Shown: positions 38,758-50,129, counted from the stretch's first letter. The stretch is DNA of 64,000 bases from Canna indica (GCA_034359265.1 CP136890.1:97799501-97863500), one strand, 5' to 3'. Translations and numbers: made by a program. The notes: generated by a model not told the origin, from the letters alone.

Positions 38758-39707
38758 CTGAAATAATCAACAATAATAAAGTATATACTATATCACAATC
38801 TAAGGTCTTTAAGGATTGAAAATATATAGAAAACTTAAGCCAATATGAATATATAACAAGAGGAATAATTAGTGAAATGTAAATACACAAGAGAGGGATA
38901 AAAAAATGAAATATAACTAGTCAATATCAAGTTATTATAAATTAGTATAAGGAAGCCATCAAAGAGATTATGTAACCATAGTTAGGGGGTGTGGATAATT
39001 GTGTAAATACTGAGTTAACTGGAATTCGATTAATTTAGTAGACTAATTCAGTTAATCAATAGGTACCTACTAGGTATATACTGAAATAAAAATTCAATTC
39101 ATTTGGTAGGTTAATGGTAGGAGCAAAAAAAATCGGTAAATCCAATTATATAAAGTAGTAATAAATAATTAATATAAATGTATGATATACATAAATGTCT
39201 CATATAGGCAATATAGCCATTACATTAATATTATACATATATATTATAACATTAAGTAATTAACTTAACAAACTTATAAGTTATAAGGTCATTAAAATAA
39301 CAACGTTTTTTAAATAAACAATTAGGTTAATTCTGATAATTATCCATAGGTACAAATTCGATATACACAAACTCATTTCGGTAGACTAATTCAGTGTGGT
39401 ATTAACCAAATGCACACCCCTAACTACAGTGGCAGTTAGCACAAGGTTTCAAAAAATGGAAATATAATTTTTTGGCATATGATTCTATTAGAACTCCTTT
39501 AAACTTGAGATTTTGCATGATCTTGATTTCTCAAATCCTATCTGAATGAAATAGAGCTTTATGGACTTAGTGTAGTACAGAAAGATTTTTAGCCTAGAAT
39601 ATGAACACATCATGGTATTTTGATTATTGGTGGAGCCAATAGCCAGCCAGGACCTCATTTATGGAAACCTACTTCCAAAAAAATAAATCCCATAGCACCA
39701 AAATTTA
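38758..39707. other. Probable 5'-UTR intron of LIP2, proximal part
   Basis: Non-coding DNA above the LIP2 acceptor at 38758-38760. It holds AT-rich sequence with repeats of 'gtagactaattcagt', but no gene. Confidence 0.45.
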
Positions 39708-41172
39708 TGGATCACTTCATCTTCTGACAATTACATCTCTGTCTCTGTTCTCAAAGATGTGACTCCTTTATCTGGTATTCCACAAGGCACAATGTGCTTG
39801 AAGTAGTTCAAATCAGGATTTATGTTGAAGGCTAATCCATGTGAAGTGATGCCCGACCATATCCGAACACCAACGGCACCAATTTTTCTATCGCCAACCC
39901 ACACTCCAGTCTCACCTGCTTTCCCAGGATGGGCATTAACACCATAAAGGGATGCCACTTCTGTCATTACTGACTCAAGGCCTTCAACATACTTTCTTGC
40001 ACCAAATCCAATCTCTCTTAGAGAAACAATGGGATATACAGATTGATACTGAATGTACCTAATTTTACAAATACTATTCTTTATCCCATTCTTGATACTG
40101 TCTTGTTTCTGATATTAACCTCCAAGAGAGGCTTGTTTCTGATAGAAAAGCTGGCAACATTCTTGATACTGTCTTGCAAGGTTTAAAATACCGATACCGA
40201 TCATCATCTCGGTGGATGACCGGTATGGTACGTACCGATACTGTACCGTACCGACACACGGTACGGTACGGAAATTGCATACCGGTCCTTTTTTTTTCTT
40301 TTTTCTTTTTTTTTAAAATTTTGCTGTTAAAAATAACTCGAATAACACATCGTTGATCAAGAAATACTTAAAAAAAAGATTCAAATGTCAAATACATGAA
40401 TGCAATGTTTAAAGAGCCGTTGGGTACTGTTTTGATATTGTATTAGGATTTTTCATAGATACAAGAGAATCATTACATTGGAGTTTATATAGTCGTGTAT
40501 ATCCCCAAGATATGTACGAGTACGACGGACTAAGATCAACACCGTATGTTGGGATGTGTAGCGACTGATTTGCCCTAAGCGTCTTATGTTGCGCTACGCA
40601 GAGTTTTCAGGGGTGTGGGGGCGGAGCCCCCGAAGATTTTTTGGGCCCTTTGGGTTGTGGGCCTGTGTCGCCCTATATAAATTCTAATGTAATGATTCTC
40701 TTATATCTATGAAAAACCCTAATACAGTATCGAACAATACCCAACGGCTCTTTTTAAGAGCTGTTGGATCATACCGGGCGGTATCGCCCAATATGACAGC
40801 AAATATCGCCCGGTATTTGCTAAATATCGGAGCATACCGGGCGGTATTTACCGAGATACCGTATTTTCCAATACTCGGTATGTTGCAACAGTACACAATG
40901 TCATACCGGGCTGTACCGCCCGGTATGACAGCAAATACCGCCCGGTATTTCATAAATACCGGGCATACCGGGCGGTATTTACCGAGATACCCGGTATTTA
41001 GCCATACCGGGTATCTCGTATACCGGTTTTTTCAAAAACCGGTATATACCGAGCTTACTGCCCAGTACGGTACGAGATTTAAAACCATGCTGTCTTGTCT
41101 CTTCAACATCCACCAACATATACACTCGGAAAAAGGCGAACTGATCACAACTTATTAGTTTCTGAGTCTGAT
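39708..41172. pseudogene. Rearranged partial LIP2 copy with inverted 5' half
   Basis: The minus-strand part, about 39708-40035, is nearly identical to LIP2 codons from about SLREIG through ETKM. It keeps VGDRKIGAVGVR and HIVPCGI, but ends in the middle of the gene. The next LIP2-like sequence is on the plus strand: NLQERLVSDRKAGNILDTVL (about 40108-40176), then, after an inserted element, SLQHPP through SESDL (about 41097-41172). So the 5' half of the copy is inverted relative to the 3' half. Inverted short arms (a gaatgtacctaattt-type sequence at about 40053 and its complement at about 41176) frame the inverted piece. It cannot encode a working enzyme. Confidence 0.85.
40177..41089. mobile_element. 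Non-autonomous hAT-like element, CAAGGTTTAAAATACC family
   Basis: The insert splits the LIP2 copy and is flanked by perfect 8-bp duplications CTGTCTTG (40169-40176 and 41090-41097). The ends are CAAGGTTTAAAATACCG and, reversed, CATGGTTTTAAATCTCG. The interior is built of ACCGGGCGGTATTT and GGTATACCG-like repeats on both strands, and its short frames are repeat-driven and not genes. The 8-bp duplication indicates hAT transposition. A smaller relative lies at 57587-57910. Confidence 0.85.
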
Positions 41173-41440
41173 CTAAAATTAGGTACATTCAGTCGCTAAG
41201 AATAGTAACAAGACAGTATCAAGAATGTTGAAGAGATCTGTGCAAGCTGTGCACATATTAAGGACAGAACTCAAGTGTAAACGCAGATCTAAGCATGAAT
41301 CAAACACAACTGCAGATTAAGGACAGAAAAACCCCAGCTCTCATATCTCAAGTGTTAACACAGATCTTACCAGGAAACAAACACAACAATAAAACAGATT
41401 AAGGACGGAAAAACGCAGATCTCAGATCTGTGCAAGCTGT
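41173..41440. repeat. Tandemly duplicated spacer upstream of LIP2
   Basis: AGATCTGTGCAAGCTGTGCA occurs at about 41234 and again at about 41424. Phrases such as 'attaaggacagaa' and 'caagtgt(t)aac' are repeated between them. Near 41208-41236 is another short LIP2 scrap (CAAGACAGTATCAAGAATG) in minus orientation. Confidence 0.55.
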
Positions 41441-41570
41441 GCATAGAGAGCGAAAAGGGAAGAAAAGAGAGGTGCGTTCGAGGTTACTTGGTCGAAGTTT
41501 GAGCAAAAAAGATGTTGTCGTCGGGAGTTTGCCGAAAAACACGAGATAGCCGCGGTCGTCGCCAACGAAC
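41441..41570 (-). promoter_or_regulatory. Candidate LIP2 first exon, copy A
   Basis: On the minus strand, a segment with CGACGACAACATCTTTTTTG ends in CCAAGTAACC, a usable GT donor. Two related segments lie upstream (42935-43035, 43075-43165). Position on the LIP2 strand and a donor facing the LIP2 5'-UTR acceptor suggest a non-coding first exon. No transcript evidence. Confidence 0.35.
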
Positions 41571-42466
41571 AATGGGCAAGAAGTTTGCGTCGACTATGCT
41601 AGGGTTTGAGTCGGCTGTTGAGTCGCGTGAGGAGATACCCGTGAGCACATCTCTCATGTTTTGTTAGGTGATTTGAAAACGAAGAGTTTTCAATCTAATC
41701 ATGATATTGCCACCGTGTTTTTGAATCACCTGAAAACGGATCTCACCAAAACCCGAAAAACACCAAATTGGCGTTTTTGAAGTTATGTACAAAACCCGGT
41801 TTCACGAACTTGATTTCGTTAAACCGGCTGCCTGTTTCGAATGGAACCCGCAACCAAACGTGTTTTCGAGCCCATTTTCGATTTCATCGGAAAACAAAAT
41901 CCGGAAACGAGCTCGTTTTCGGTAACCAAACACAACATTGTTGTCATAATGGAAAGTACTAGTTAAAAAAATGACATACTGAAACCCGATTCCAAACGGT
42001 TTCATCAGCTTCAATGATATTTGTGTTAGGATTCTAGGTTACTCCCAACTTTTCTTATCATAGTTGGTGGTATCACGTTGCATTGTATACTCCGCCAAAA
42101 TTTTCAAAAATTCTTCAATGACATGGTTGGCCCAGTCAGTCAAGTTTTCTCTGGGTTTCCATGTTCAACTATTTCTTCTACAATCGTAAACTAAATAAAG
42201 AAATGACATGCTTATAAGCAAACTGAAACCAACATGTCAAATCTAGTTGAGCTAAAAGATATTCAATTAAAATATTGTAGTTTTCAGACAACTCATTTTG
42301 TTATCCAAATGAATAACAAATGAACATAACAATAAGCACAAGCATATAGCAGCGGGCTTTCTGGAAAGGATACTGTTAAAAAGAAAATAAAGTTGATCAG
42401 TTTAATTTAGTTGCACTTAAGGGAAGAAGTGTTTATTAGTCGCAGAATAAACCAAAAAGCAACAGT
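41571..42466. other. Intergenic or 5'-UTR intron DNA
   Basis: No gene. The part at 41690-41900 shares the phrase 'gccaccgtgttttt' and AAAACGRG-like text with 43180-43310, so it belongs to the duplicated upstream block. Confidence 0.4.
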
Positions 42467-42719
42467 GATATGAACTTCACAAACTGACATATCTGAACAA
42501 CTCTAGAAAAATAGATTTTTCCTACTCCAGTTTAAAGAAGAAATTAAAAAGAAAATACAAGGACTGATCTGAAAAGAACTTCACAAACTTCCCCTAAGAA
42601 GAGTTACTTCAAAAACAGGACTGATATGAACTTCACAAACTGACAGATCTGAACAACTCTTGAAAAATAGATTTTTCCTACTCCAGCTTAAAGAAGAAAT
42701 TAAAAAGAAAATACAAGAA
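42467..42719. repeat. Direct repeat of about 97 bp
   Basis: Units at about 42467-42563 and 42623-42719 are nearly identical: both start GATATGAACTTCACAAACTG and end AAAAAGAAAATACAAG. They lie 156 bp apart. A smaller direct repeat (GACAATGAATATATACATCC) follows at about 42788 and 42838. Confidence 0.75.
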
Positions 42720-42934
42720 ATAATGGCAGATCGAATGGTCGAAGGTCCTAGAACTAGTGGTCCATCACAGACACCTACCTCGGTAAAAGACAATGAATAT
42801 ATACATCCTTGTGAAAAATTATTGCAGACGGAGAAAAGACAATGAATATATACATCCACTCTTACTTCATCAAATGTAAAAGCTGTCAGTTTCGAGAGGG
42901 AAAAAAACTGATCCACAAATCATCCGCACAGATC

Positions 42935-43035
42935 TGTTCCTAGAGAGCGAAAAGGGAAGAAGAAAGGCCAATTTCGAGATTACCTGGCTGGAGTTTGCCG
43001 AAAAGAGAATAGATCTTGTCGTCGAGCTCTCCCGA
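42935..43035 (-). promoter_or_regulatory. Candidate LIP2 first exon, copy B
   Basis: The minus strand carries CGACGACAAGATCTATTC and ends CCAGCCAG followed by GTAATC, a strong donor context. It is closely related to copy A at 41441-41570 and to copy C immediately upstream. Confidence 0.35.
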
Positions 43036-43074
43036 TAACAGATCTGGCCGAATCCTAGTGGAAGAAACCCTCAG

Positions 43075-43165
43075 ATCTATTCCTAGAGGGGAAAAAGGGA
43101 AGAAGAAAGATCGGTTGGGAGGTTACCTGGCCAGAGTTTGTTGTCGATAGGCTGGCAAGAAGTTG
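43075..43165 (-). promoter_or_regulatory. Candidate LIP2 first exon, copy C
   Basis: The minus strand ends CTCTGGCCAG followed by GTAACC and is preceded by the same 'ggaagaag' flank as copy B. It is shorter than A and B in the GACGACAA region. Possibly the outermost and original first exon. Confidence 0.35.
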
Positions 43166-43317
43166 TGATTTCTGGGTATTCACAAGAATGCCACCGTGTT
43201 TTCGAGTGAGCCCAAAATGGTTTTTGGGAAAACACAAAAAAACGCCGACTCGGTATTGGAGCTGGTTTCGCCAAAACATGATTTCCTGAAAACGAGAACC
43301 AGTTTTTGGATGTTTTC

Positions 43318-44859
43318 TAGGGGTGAGCATGGACCGGTTAATCGGTCCATTAGCAATTTTATTAACCGTTCAATTAACATCAGTTTTTCAAAATCATTAA
43401 CCATAAACCGATCCATTAACTTCGGTTAACCGTTATTTCAGTTTCGATTTTTTCGGTTCGGTTAACCAATAAAAATTTTCGGACCCAAATTAACATCTCT
43501 ACTTTTGATCACTTAAAATAAGAGACCACGATGATATCCATTGATCCACAACCTAGACGCATCAAGATCTCTTCTTCTTATCAGACCTTGGTAGATGGCA
43601 AATTCTACTGAATCTTTTCTCATACCTTGTCATACTTAATTTTTTAAAATTATCTCATTTCTCTTTTATTATATCCAGTTATTTAAACTTCATATTGCGT
43701 AATATTAATTAGATTAAAATTAACTTTAGAATGAGCAAGTTACATTTAAAAAATTCATAGTAATTAATTTAAGTGTATAATAAAATTAACCTCTGCATCA
43801 TGTCTGTCTCGCCAAAATCAAGAAAAGAGCCTAAATTTTGGCACCATCCGAGGTTGAAGAAGTCAATCGAATTCAGACACAATGGAAACATCAAACTTGA
43901 TGGAAGGCAAGCAAATTAATGAAGAGCAATGCATGAGTTGGAAAGCCGCAGCCAAAGATGATGTGGAAGTTCTTGGAAGATTCAATGCATGAGTTGAATC
44001 CGATTCATAATGGGATGAGCGCTGGAGAGCAAAATGGTCTACAATTGTGTGTGCAAGGTCAAACTGATTAAATATGAGGAGAAGATGCCATGGATTTTGC
44101 AACAGTGAAACAAATGTGTTTCAATTATATGGTTCGGGCTTGCAACAAGAGCGAAAGATGATGCAAAGAGATTGAGTTCGGCTATTCATGTTGGAGACAG
44201 AGATTGATGGATTCTTGGTAAAACCCCATGATGAAAAAATCGTTCATCAACACAGTCAACAGATTCATGAAAATTCCAGGTCGGCAGCCCGAATCCGTGA
44301 AAACAGATCCATGACAAAGCAATGCAGTGAATCACAAAATCCAACCTGGTTCCGGAATCCGATGGGAGTGGCGTTCGGAGAAGAGCCTGGGAGGGAGAGG
44401 GACTGGAGTGGTCGGCAGGGACTGGAGTGGCCGGCGAACTTAGTTCCGGCGGGAGCGGCATTCGGAGAAGAATGGCAGCCGTGCGGCGTGTGTCGTGCGG
44501 GAGAACGAGAGAGGAGAAGGGTGCGTGAGAGAGAAGTGTAGGTGAATGGCCAAATGGGTGTGACGGTTGGAGTAGGGTTTCACAATTAATTTTTAAAGTT
44601 ATTTATTATTTTATAAATTATTATTTAATATAATGTATTATATTATATATAAATATATATATTGAACTGATCGATTAATCGAAGCCGATGGACCTTTTAC
44701 ATCGTCGAGTATACCCGAAACCGAAAATCAATTTTTCTAAAAATATAAACCGAAAACCGAAAAAACTAGTTCGGTTAATAAAAAAATTAGTTCGGTTAAT
44801 CGAAAAAATTAGTTCAGTTCCGGACCATTTTTTCGGTCCGTTTTTTTTGCTCATCCCTA
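43318..44859. mobile_element. Non-autonomous hAT element with gene-like GC-rich interior
   Basis: The ends TAGGGGTGAGCA and TGCTCATCCCTA are inverted repeats (11 of 12). Flanks ATGTTTTC (43310-43317) and TTGTTTTC (44860-44867) are an 8-bp target duplication with one mismatch. GGTTAAYCGGTCC-type subterminal repeats occur at both ends. The interior at about 43860-44560 is GC-rich and, on the minus strand, opens with a CT-rich leader and a 91-codon frame beginning MPLPPELSSP (44186-44461). That part could be a captured host gene start or the relic of the element's own first exon. No transposase motif was found. Confidence 0.8.
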
Positions 44860-44867
44860 TTGTTTTC

Positions 44868-45117
44868 TGAAACCAAACACTTCTTCGAGCGTGTTTTGAT
44901 TTTCAACCGAAAACCAAACTAACCAAACACTACCTAAAGTTCGACTCAACCCAACATCAATGAACACAACTACTCATCCTCGAACACAAAAGTCATGAGG
45001 TACCAAACCATCATTTAACTATTACATCCAGTAAGCTCTTGGTTGCTTATTGTTGGCTATCATAACCTTCATCGTTATAAAGCATGTAGGATGCCATGGC
45101 AGTCGATCGTCTCCATT
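44868..45117. other. Upstream region of the ABCG26-type gene
   Basis: Short non-coding stretch. TATAAAG at about 45076-45082 could serve as a TATA box, which would favour the ATG at 45118 over earlier in-frame ATGs. Confidence 0.35.
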
Positions 45118-48100
45118 ATGGAGATTCACACTGCATTAGGCCTCATTGCAAACGAAGAGCCTAATTCTTTACTACATCGTTATGGGGAAGATGCGTCCGC
45201 TGAGATTGAGATAGAACGTCACCATTCCAACACCACCATTAAGAATAATGCATTGCTCCCCATATTTCTCAAGGTAGCTCAGCTTTTCTGTTTATGATTT
45301 CACTTTGCATCTTTCACCTTAATAGTAATAATAATAAGCATGTAGATTATCAATCTATGTAAAAGGACATGAACTGTTGGATCCTAAATATTACCATGCA
45401 ACTTCTTCTCTTTCTCTGTTAATGATGGCATTTGAGTAACATAGAGCAAGAGAGTGAGGAATTGGATACACCTGCTTGATTTCTTCCTGCTGCAGTTTGA
45501 GGATGTGGAGTACAAGATTAAGTTGAGTTCAAGGAACGCCAATGTGTCCTCCCATCTGGGAATGGAGGAAGGGAGCTCCGAGCATATACTGAAGGGCATA
45601 ACTGGAAGTGTCGGCCCTGGTGAAATCCTCGCTCTGATGGGGCCTTCTGGGAGTGGTAAGACCACCCTCTTAAAATTACTTGGTGGTAGATTGCATGGAG
45701 ACATCAAGGGGAATGTTACCTACAATGCTTCTCCCTACAACCCGTCTCTCAAAAGGAGGTAACTGTTGGACTATTCCCCCTTTAAACTAGAAGGGTTCTG
45801 ATTCCATTTATCCAATAGTTGAGCTGGTTGAAGTTTATTTACAGGATTGGGTTTGTCACCCAGGATGATGTGCTCTTTCCCCATCTAACAGTGGAGGAAA
45901 CCCTTGTCTTTGCAGCATTCTTGAGGCTTCCTAAAGAAATGAGTCGGAGGGAGAAGTGCACTAGAGCAGATATGATCATAAAAGAGCTAAGCCTAGAGAG
46001 GTCAGTATGAGCGTTTTTCCAGATTCACGTGTAATCTTTGGATTTTGATTCAAACTGTATTTTAACTTCACTTTCTTTCTTTTTTAAAACTTTATTGTCT
46101 ATGTGTTGTGTTGATATCTCTCATCTAATACTAATATGTTTTAGCTGGTGATTGAAGGAATGTTAGGCTCAAATTTTATTTCATCCTTTCAGTTGTACAG
46201 TCTAGTTCCGATTAGTACTTATTTCCTAGTAAGAAAGTCTGTATGATTGTGTTTATGTTAATTGTAGAGAAAATGTCACTAGATAAAATCTGAAGTCCTA
46301 AAAAAGATTTTACAAGGTATATCCTTCCACTATAACACACTTCTCCTTCCCTTTTTAAGTTGGCTTTTTAAATTTGTGTGTGATTGATGTCTATTTGATA
46401 TTAAGATGTTTGACTCCAATTGTATTTGATACTCAAGGTCATTGATGTACCCTCTATTGATGCCTCTGTGATTTAGATGTCGACACACCAGAATAGGTGG
46501 AGTTTTTGTCAAAGGCATATCCGGAGGAGAAAGAAGAAGGACCAGCATAGGTTACGAGATTCTTGTCGATCCCTCATTGTTATTGCTCGATGAACCCACT
46601 TCAGGTCTAGACTCCACCTCTGCAAGCAAGCTCCTTGTAATTCTTCAAAACTTGGCTAAGGTGAAGTCCACTGACTACTTGTAGTACCTTTCTTGACAAA
46701 ACCTTGATAACTCATGCATCCCTATCTAGAAAAAAGAATCTCGAAAAATTGTATGTTTTTGAATGTTTTCTGTTCCAATTACAGGCGGGGAGGACAGTCA
46801 TCACAACGATCCACCAGCCATCTAGCAGAATCTTCTACATGTTTGATAAGCTTTTGCTGATATCTGAGGGTCAAGCCTTATACCATGGCAATGCCAGGGA
46901 GTCCATGCATTATTTCTCATCCCTTGGTTTTGCACCTGAGATAGCAATGAACCCTGCAGAATTTCTCCTAGATATCGCAACCGGACACGTGAAAGACATT
47001 AGCATCCCTGAACCTTTGCAAGCTTCACCAATTCTGCAGGACTTGCAACTGAAAGTAATTCAGGTGAAAAAGAATCTAAACTGAACTTGTTCTTCGTAGC
47101 CACGATCTAATACTAATATTTTGTTCTTTTTGAGAAACACAACTCAGTATCTAGTTTTCAAATTACTTGATTAGTCTCTGCAAGTTCTCATAGCTTCCTT
47201 TTCTGCTCATTATAGTTGTTGCAATGCAAGTACAAGACAGATTTGGAACCCAGGGAGAAAGAAGATAACCATCAGCAAATAACAACGTCCATTAAGCTTC
47301 AAGTATCAAGTCAAATTAAGAAGGATTGGACTTCAAATTGGTTGGAGCAGTTCATCATTCTATCAAAACGAACATTTAGGGAGAGAAGAAGAGACTACTT
47401 AGACAAGCTAAGATTTGCGCAAACAGTCGGAGTTGCTGTTCTATTAGGTCTTCTCTGGTGGAAATCAAAGATAGAAACTGAAACACAATTAAGAGACCAG
47501 GTAGTTAATTGAATCACAAAAAAGTTCTTTTCTTCTACTTTAATCAAGTACTGCTATAGCCTATAGGATATACATGTACTAATTCTGCTTGATGATTCCA
47601 GCGAAAATCTTCATTACATTATTTTCACTACCTAACTGCTATTTCATGTGCTGATGGAGTAATTATTATGATAGGTTGGCTTAATGTTCTATATCTGCAT
47701 ATTCTGGTCATCATCACCATTATTTGGAGCAGTATATGTTTTCCCCTATGAGAAGGATTACTTGGTAAAAGAAAGAAAAGCTGATATGTATAGACTCAGT
47801 GTATACTTTATGAGCAGCACACTCTCTGACATGGTAGTCAATATTATGTATTCCATAATTTTCATAGTCATCCTGTATTTCATGGTGGACCTCAGAAGAA
47901 CAGTGCCTTGCTTTTTCTTGACATTCTTGGCGACTTTGTTGGTTGTAATCACCAGTCAGGTAATTTTAAGATCACAGATTTATATATATTTTGTTCCGAA
48001 ACAATTGTTTGAACAAATATAGAGTTAGGTTCAGTTTAACATTGCCTAGCTTTTGCATGGTGTTTGAAAAAACATTTTGAAAAATAGTCCTCTCCTACTT

Positions 48101-49791
48101 TGAAAAAGTGGTTTTCAGGACAACAAAAGGTGAAGTACTTTAAGCATGTTTTTTTCCAAACACCATTTTTTTCAAGTGCCATTTATATTCTTAACACTAG
48201 CCTTAGAAGCACTTCAGGAATGCATTTCCAAACGGAGCCTTAATGTATTCTTCATGAGTTACATTAATCAATAAATAGCACACATCTTGTTCTACCATCT
48301 TCAAATTTCAGTATCCTGAAATACAAAAGAGGATTTGGCTTTGAAACGTTCCTATCTCATTACTTCAACTAAGCAAACAAAGATGTAATATAGATATATT
48401 AAATTTGTACTTCTAAATGTCAAATATGGAATTTGATTTCTTATAATATCAGAATTCACTACTAATAGCTATTTGCTACAATGGAGCTAATTCTTCCCAC
48501 AATGTGTTGCTTATCATTATAGCAGAAAAAAGATACTAGATAGCTCTCTTTATATGTTGTTTTTGACAAAAGGCAAGCTCCTCTTTATAGGTTTTTCCTT
48601 TTTCTTTTGTTAGTAATTCGTAAGCTTCCAAATGTTCCGAAAAGCATCTCTTTGTTTTCAGGGAATGGGAGAGTTAATTGGAGCAGCAATTTTAAACATT
48701 AAGCGTGCTGGATTGGTGGCATCATTAGCTCTAATGTTGTTTCTCCTCACTGGTGGATATTATGTTCAGGTATCTATTAGTAATCAAATAATGAAAGAAA
48801 TATTTGTGATTACTCTCATCTCTCAAACAAATTGCTTTAACCTGCAAAAGGCTTATTCTAACGAAGGTTCAAGGTTCAATATGGGTGTTAAGAAATTAGT
48901 GGGCCTAACTTCACCCCAAAAGCTAGCTCATGAGGGGAGGACCACCCAAACTATTTAAAGGTTATCTTGATTATATCCTTAGCAATGTGAGACTTTAACA
49001 CACCCCCTCACGCCCAGGATTGAATATCTGGAACGTGGAGTTTGTAGGATTGGACATCTGCGAGTAGCACAATATCAACCACATAATAGGTTCTCTGATA
49101 CCATGTTAAGAAATTAGTGGGCCCAACTCCACCCCAAAAGCTAGCTCATGAGGGGAGGACTGTCCAAATTATTTAAAGGCTATCTTGACCATATCCTTAG
49201 CAATGTGAGACTTTAACAATGGGAACTGTACCATACTGAACCACCTGTATCAGCAGCAAAAAACAAGAAAAGGAAATTTGCTTTAAAATTATTTAAAGAT
49301 GAGAACCAATGCAAATGTGTTGCATTTGATTATTAATATCGCTTTACACGTACCTGGTACTGGGTGATACTTTAAAGTTTAAACACTGTTTCTAATTTCT
49401 AACTATGTTTCTGAATGGATACATGGAGCTGTAACATAAACACAAAACCTTTTTCTTCTATCTGAGACGAAGATCTTCCTATCCATTAATGCAACCAAAA
49501 GTGCTTTATTTCTTCCTGCAGCACATACCCAAATTTATGAAGTGGCTGAAGCACATCTCATTTATGCACTATGGCTTCAGACTTCTGTTGAAAGTCCAAT
49601 ACTCTGGGCACTTGGTGTATGATTGCCAAAGCAAAGGTGGATGCAGAGACTTGCAGAGTTCACCAACATTTGATACAATAGATTTGAGTGGCGGATCACA
49701 AGAAATCTGGATTCTCTTGGCCATGGCTGTTGCTTACAGATTACTTGCTTATTTCTGCCTTCAAAGAAGGATAAACGTTGCTTCTTTCTGA
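45118..49791 (+). CDS. ABCG26: Half-size ABC transporter, ABCG26 (WBC27) type
   Basis: Nine exons join in phase: 45118-45273, 45496-45758, 45845-46000, 46477-46660, 46785-47063, 47216-47500, 47675-47959, 48662-48769 and 49522-49791, giving 661 aa. The nucleotide-binding domain comes first: Walker A GPSGSGKT (101-108), Q-loop VTQDD (about 145-149), signature ISGGE (206-210), Walker B LLLLDEP (226-232) and His263 in TTIHQPSS. The membrane domain follows, with hydrophobic segments from about residue 425 and an ending like that of family members (RRINVASF). The text matches Arabidopsis ABCG26/rice ABCG15, plasma-membrane exporters in the tapetum needed for pollen wall (sporopollenin) precursors. 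Earlier in-frame ATGs exist at 45043 and 45091; MEIHTALG fits the family start best. Intron 8 carries a complete TRIM. Confidence 0.93.
48886..49218 (-). mobile_element. Structurally complete TRIM in ABCG26-type intron 8
   Basis: Two 115-bp direct repeats (48886-49000 and 49104-49218) enclose a 103-bp interior. On the minus strand each repeat starts TGTTAAAGTC and ends TTCTTAACA. The primer-binding site TGGTATCAGAG (49093-49103 reversed) abuts one repeat. A purine tract, GAGGGGGTG, abuts the other (about 49001-49009 reversed). A perfect 5-bp target duplication, ATGGG, flanks the element (48881-48885, 49219-49223). It has no coding capacity and would depend on another element's proteins. Confidence 0.92.
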
Positions 49792-50129
49792 TGTTTTAGT
49801 TTTAATGCTTCTTATGTAGATGTATGGAAAAAGAATGTATGATTGGATATCACTATGTTAACATCATAAGCAGCAAAGAGATGTGTAAATCCAAATGCAT
49901 ACATTTGGATAAAAATGTTTTTTCTTGAAAAATTGATCCTAATCAAATTCGCATAGTTTTTCAAAAATTAATTTTATTCATGATCTGAATGAAATTACAT
50001 ATATAGGCCGAGTCATTCTACTGTAAGTATTAGTTTATCCTTATCAGAATCATATTAATGATGAATATATGACTTAATAATGAGTCAGCAAATGATTGTA
50101 GATGCAACCATTAGGGGCCATTTAATATG
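49792..50129. other. 3' UTR of the ABCG26-type gene and intergenic DNA
   Basis: Non-coding, AT-rich. No other feature recognised. Confidence 0.45.

Noticed and set aside
40074..40356. Short frames rich in YRYR or TGTV text
   Set aside because: Translations of CGGTACCG-type transposon repeats.
40709..41158. 149-codon plus-strand frame
   Set aside because: Produced by transposon repeats fused to the inverted LIP2 scrap.
44188..44541. 117-codon plus-strand frame inside the hAT element
   Set aside because: Compositionally Arg/Glu-rich from GA repeats, no family features, inside a transposon.
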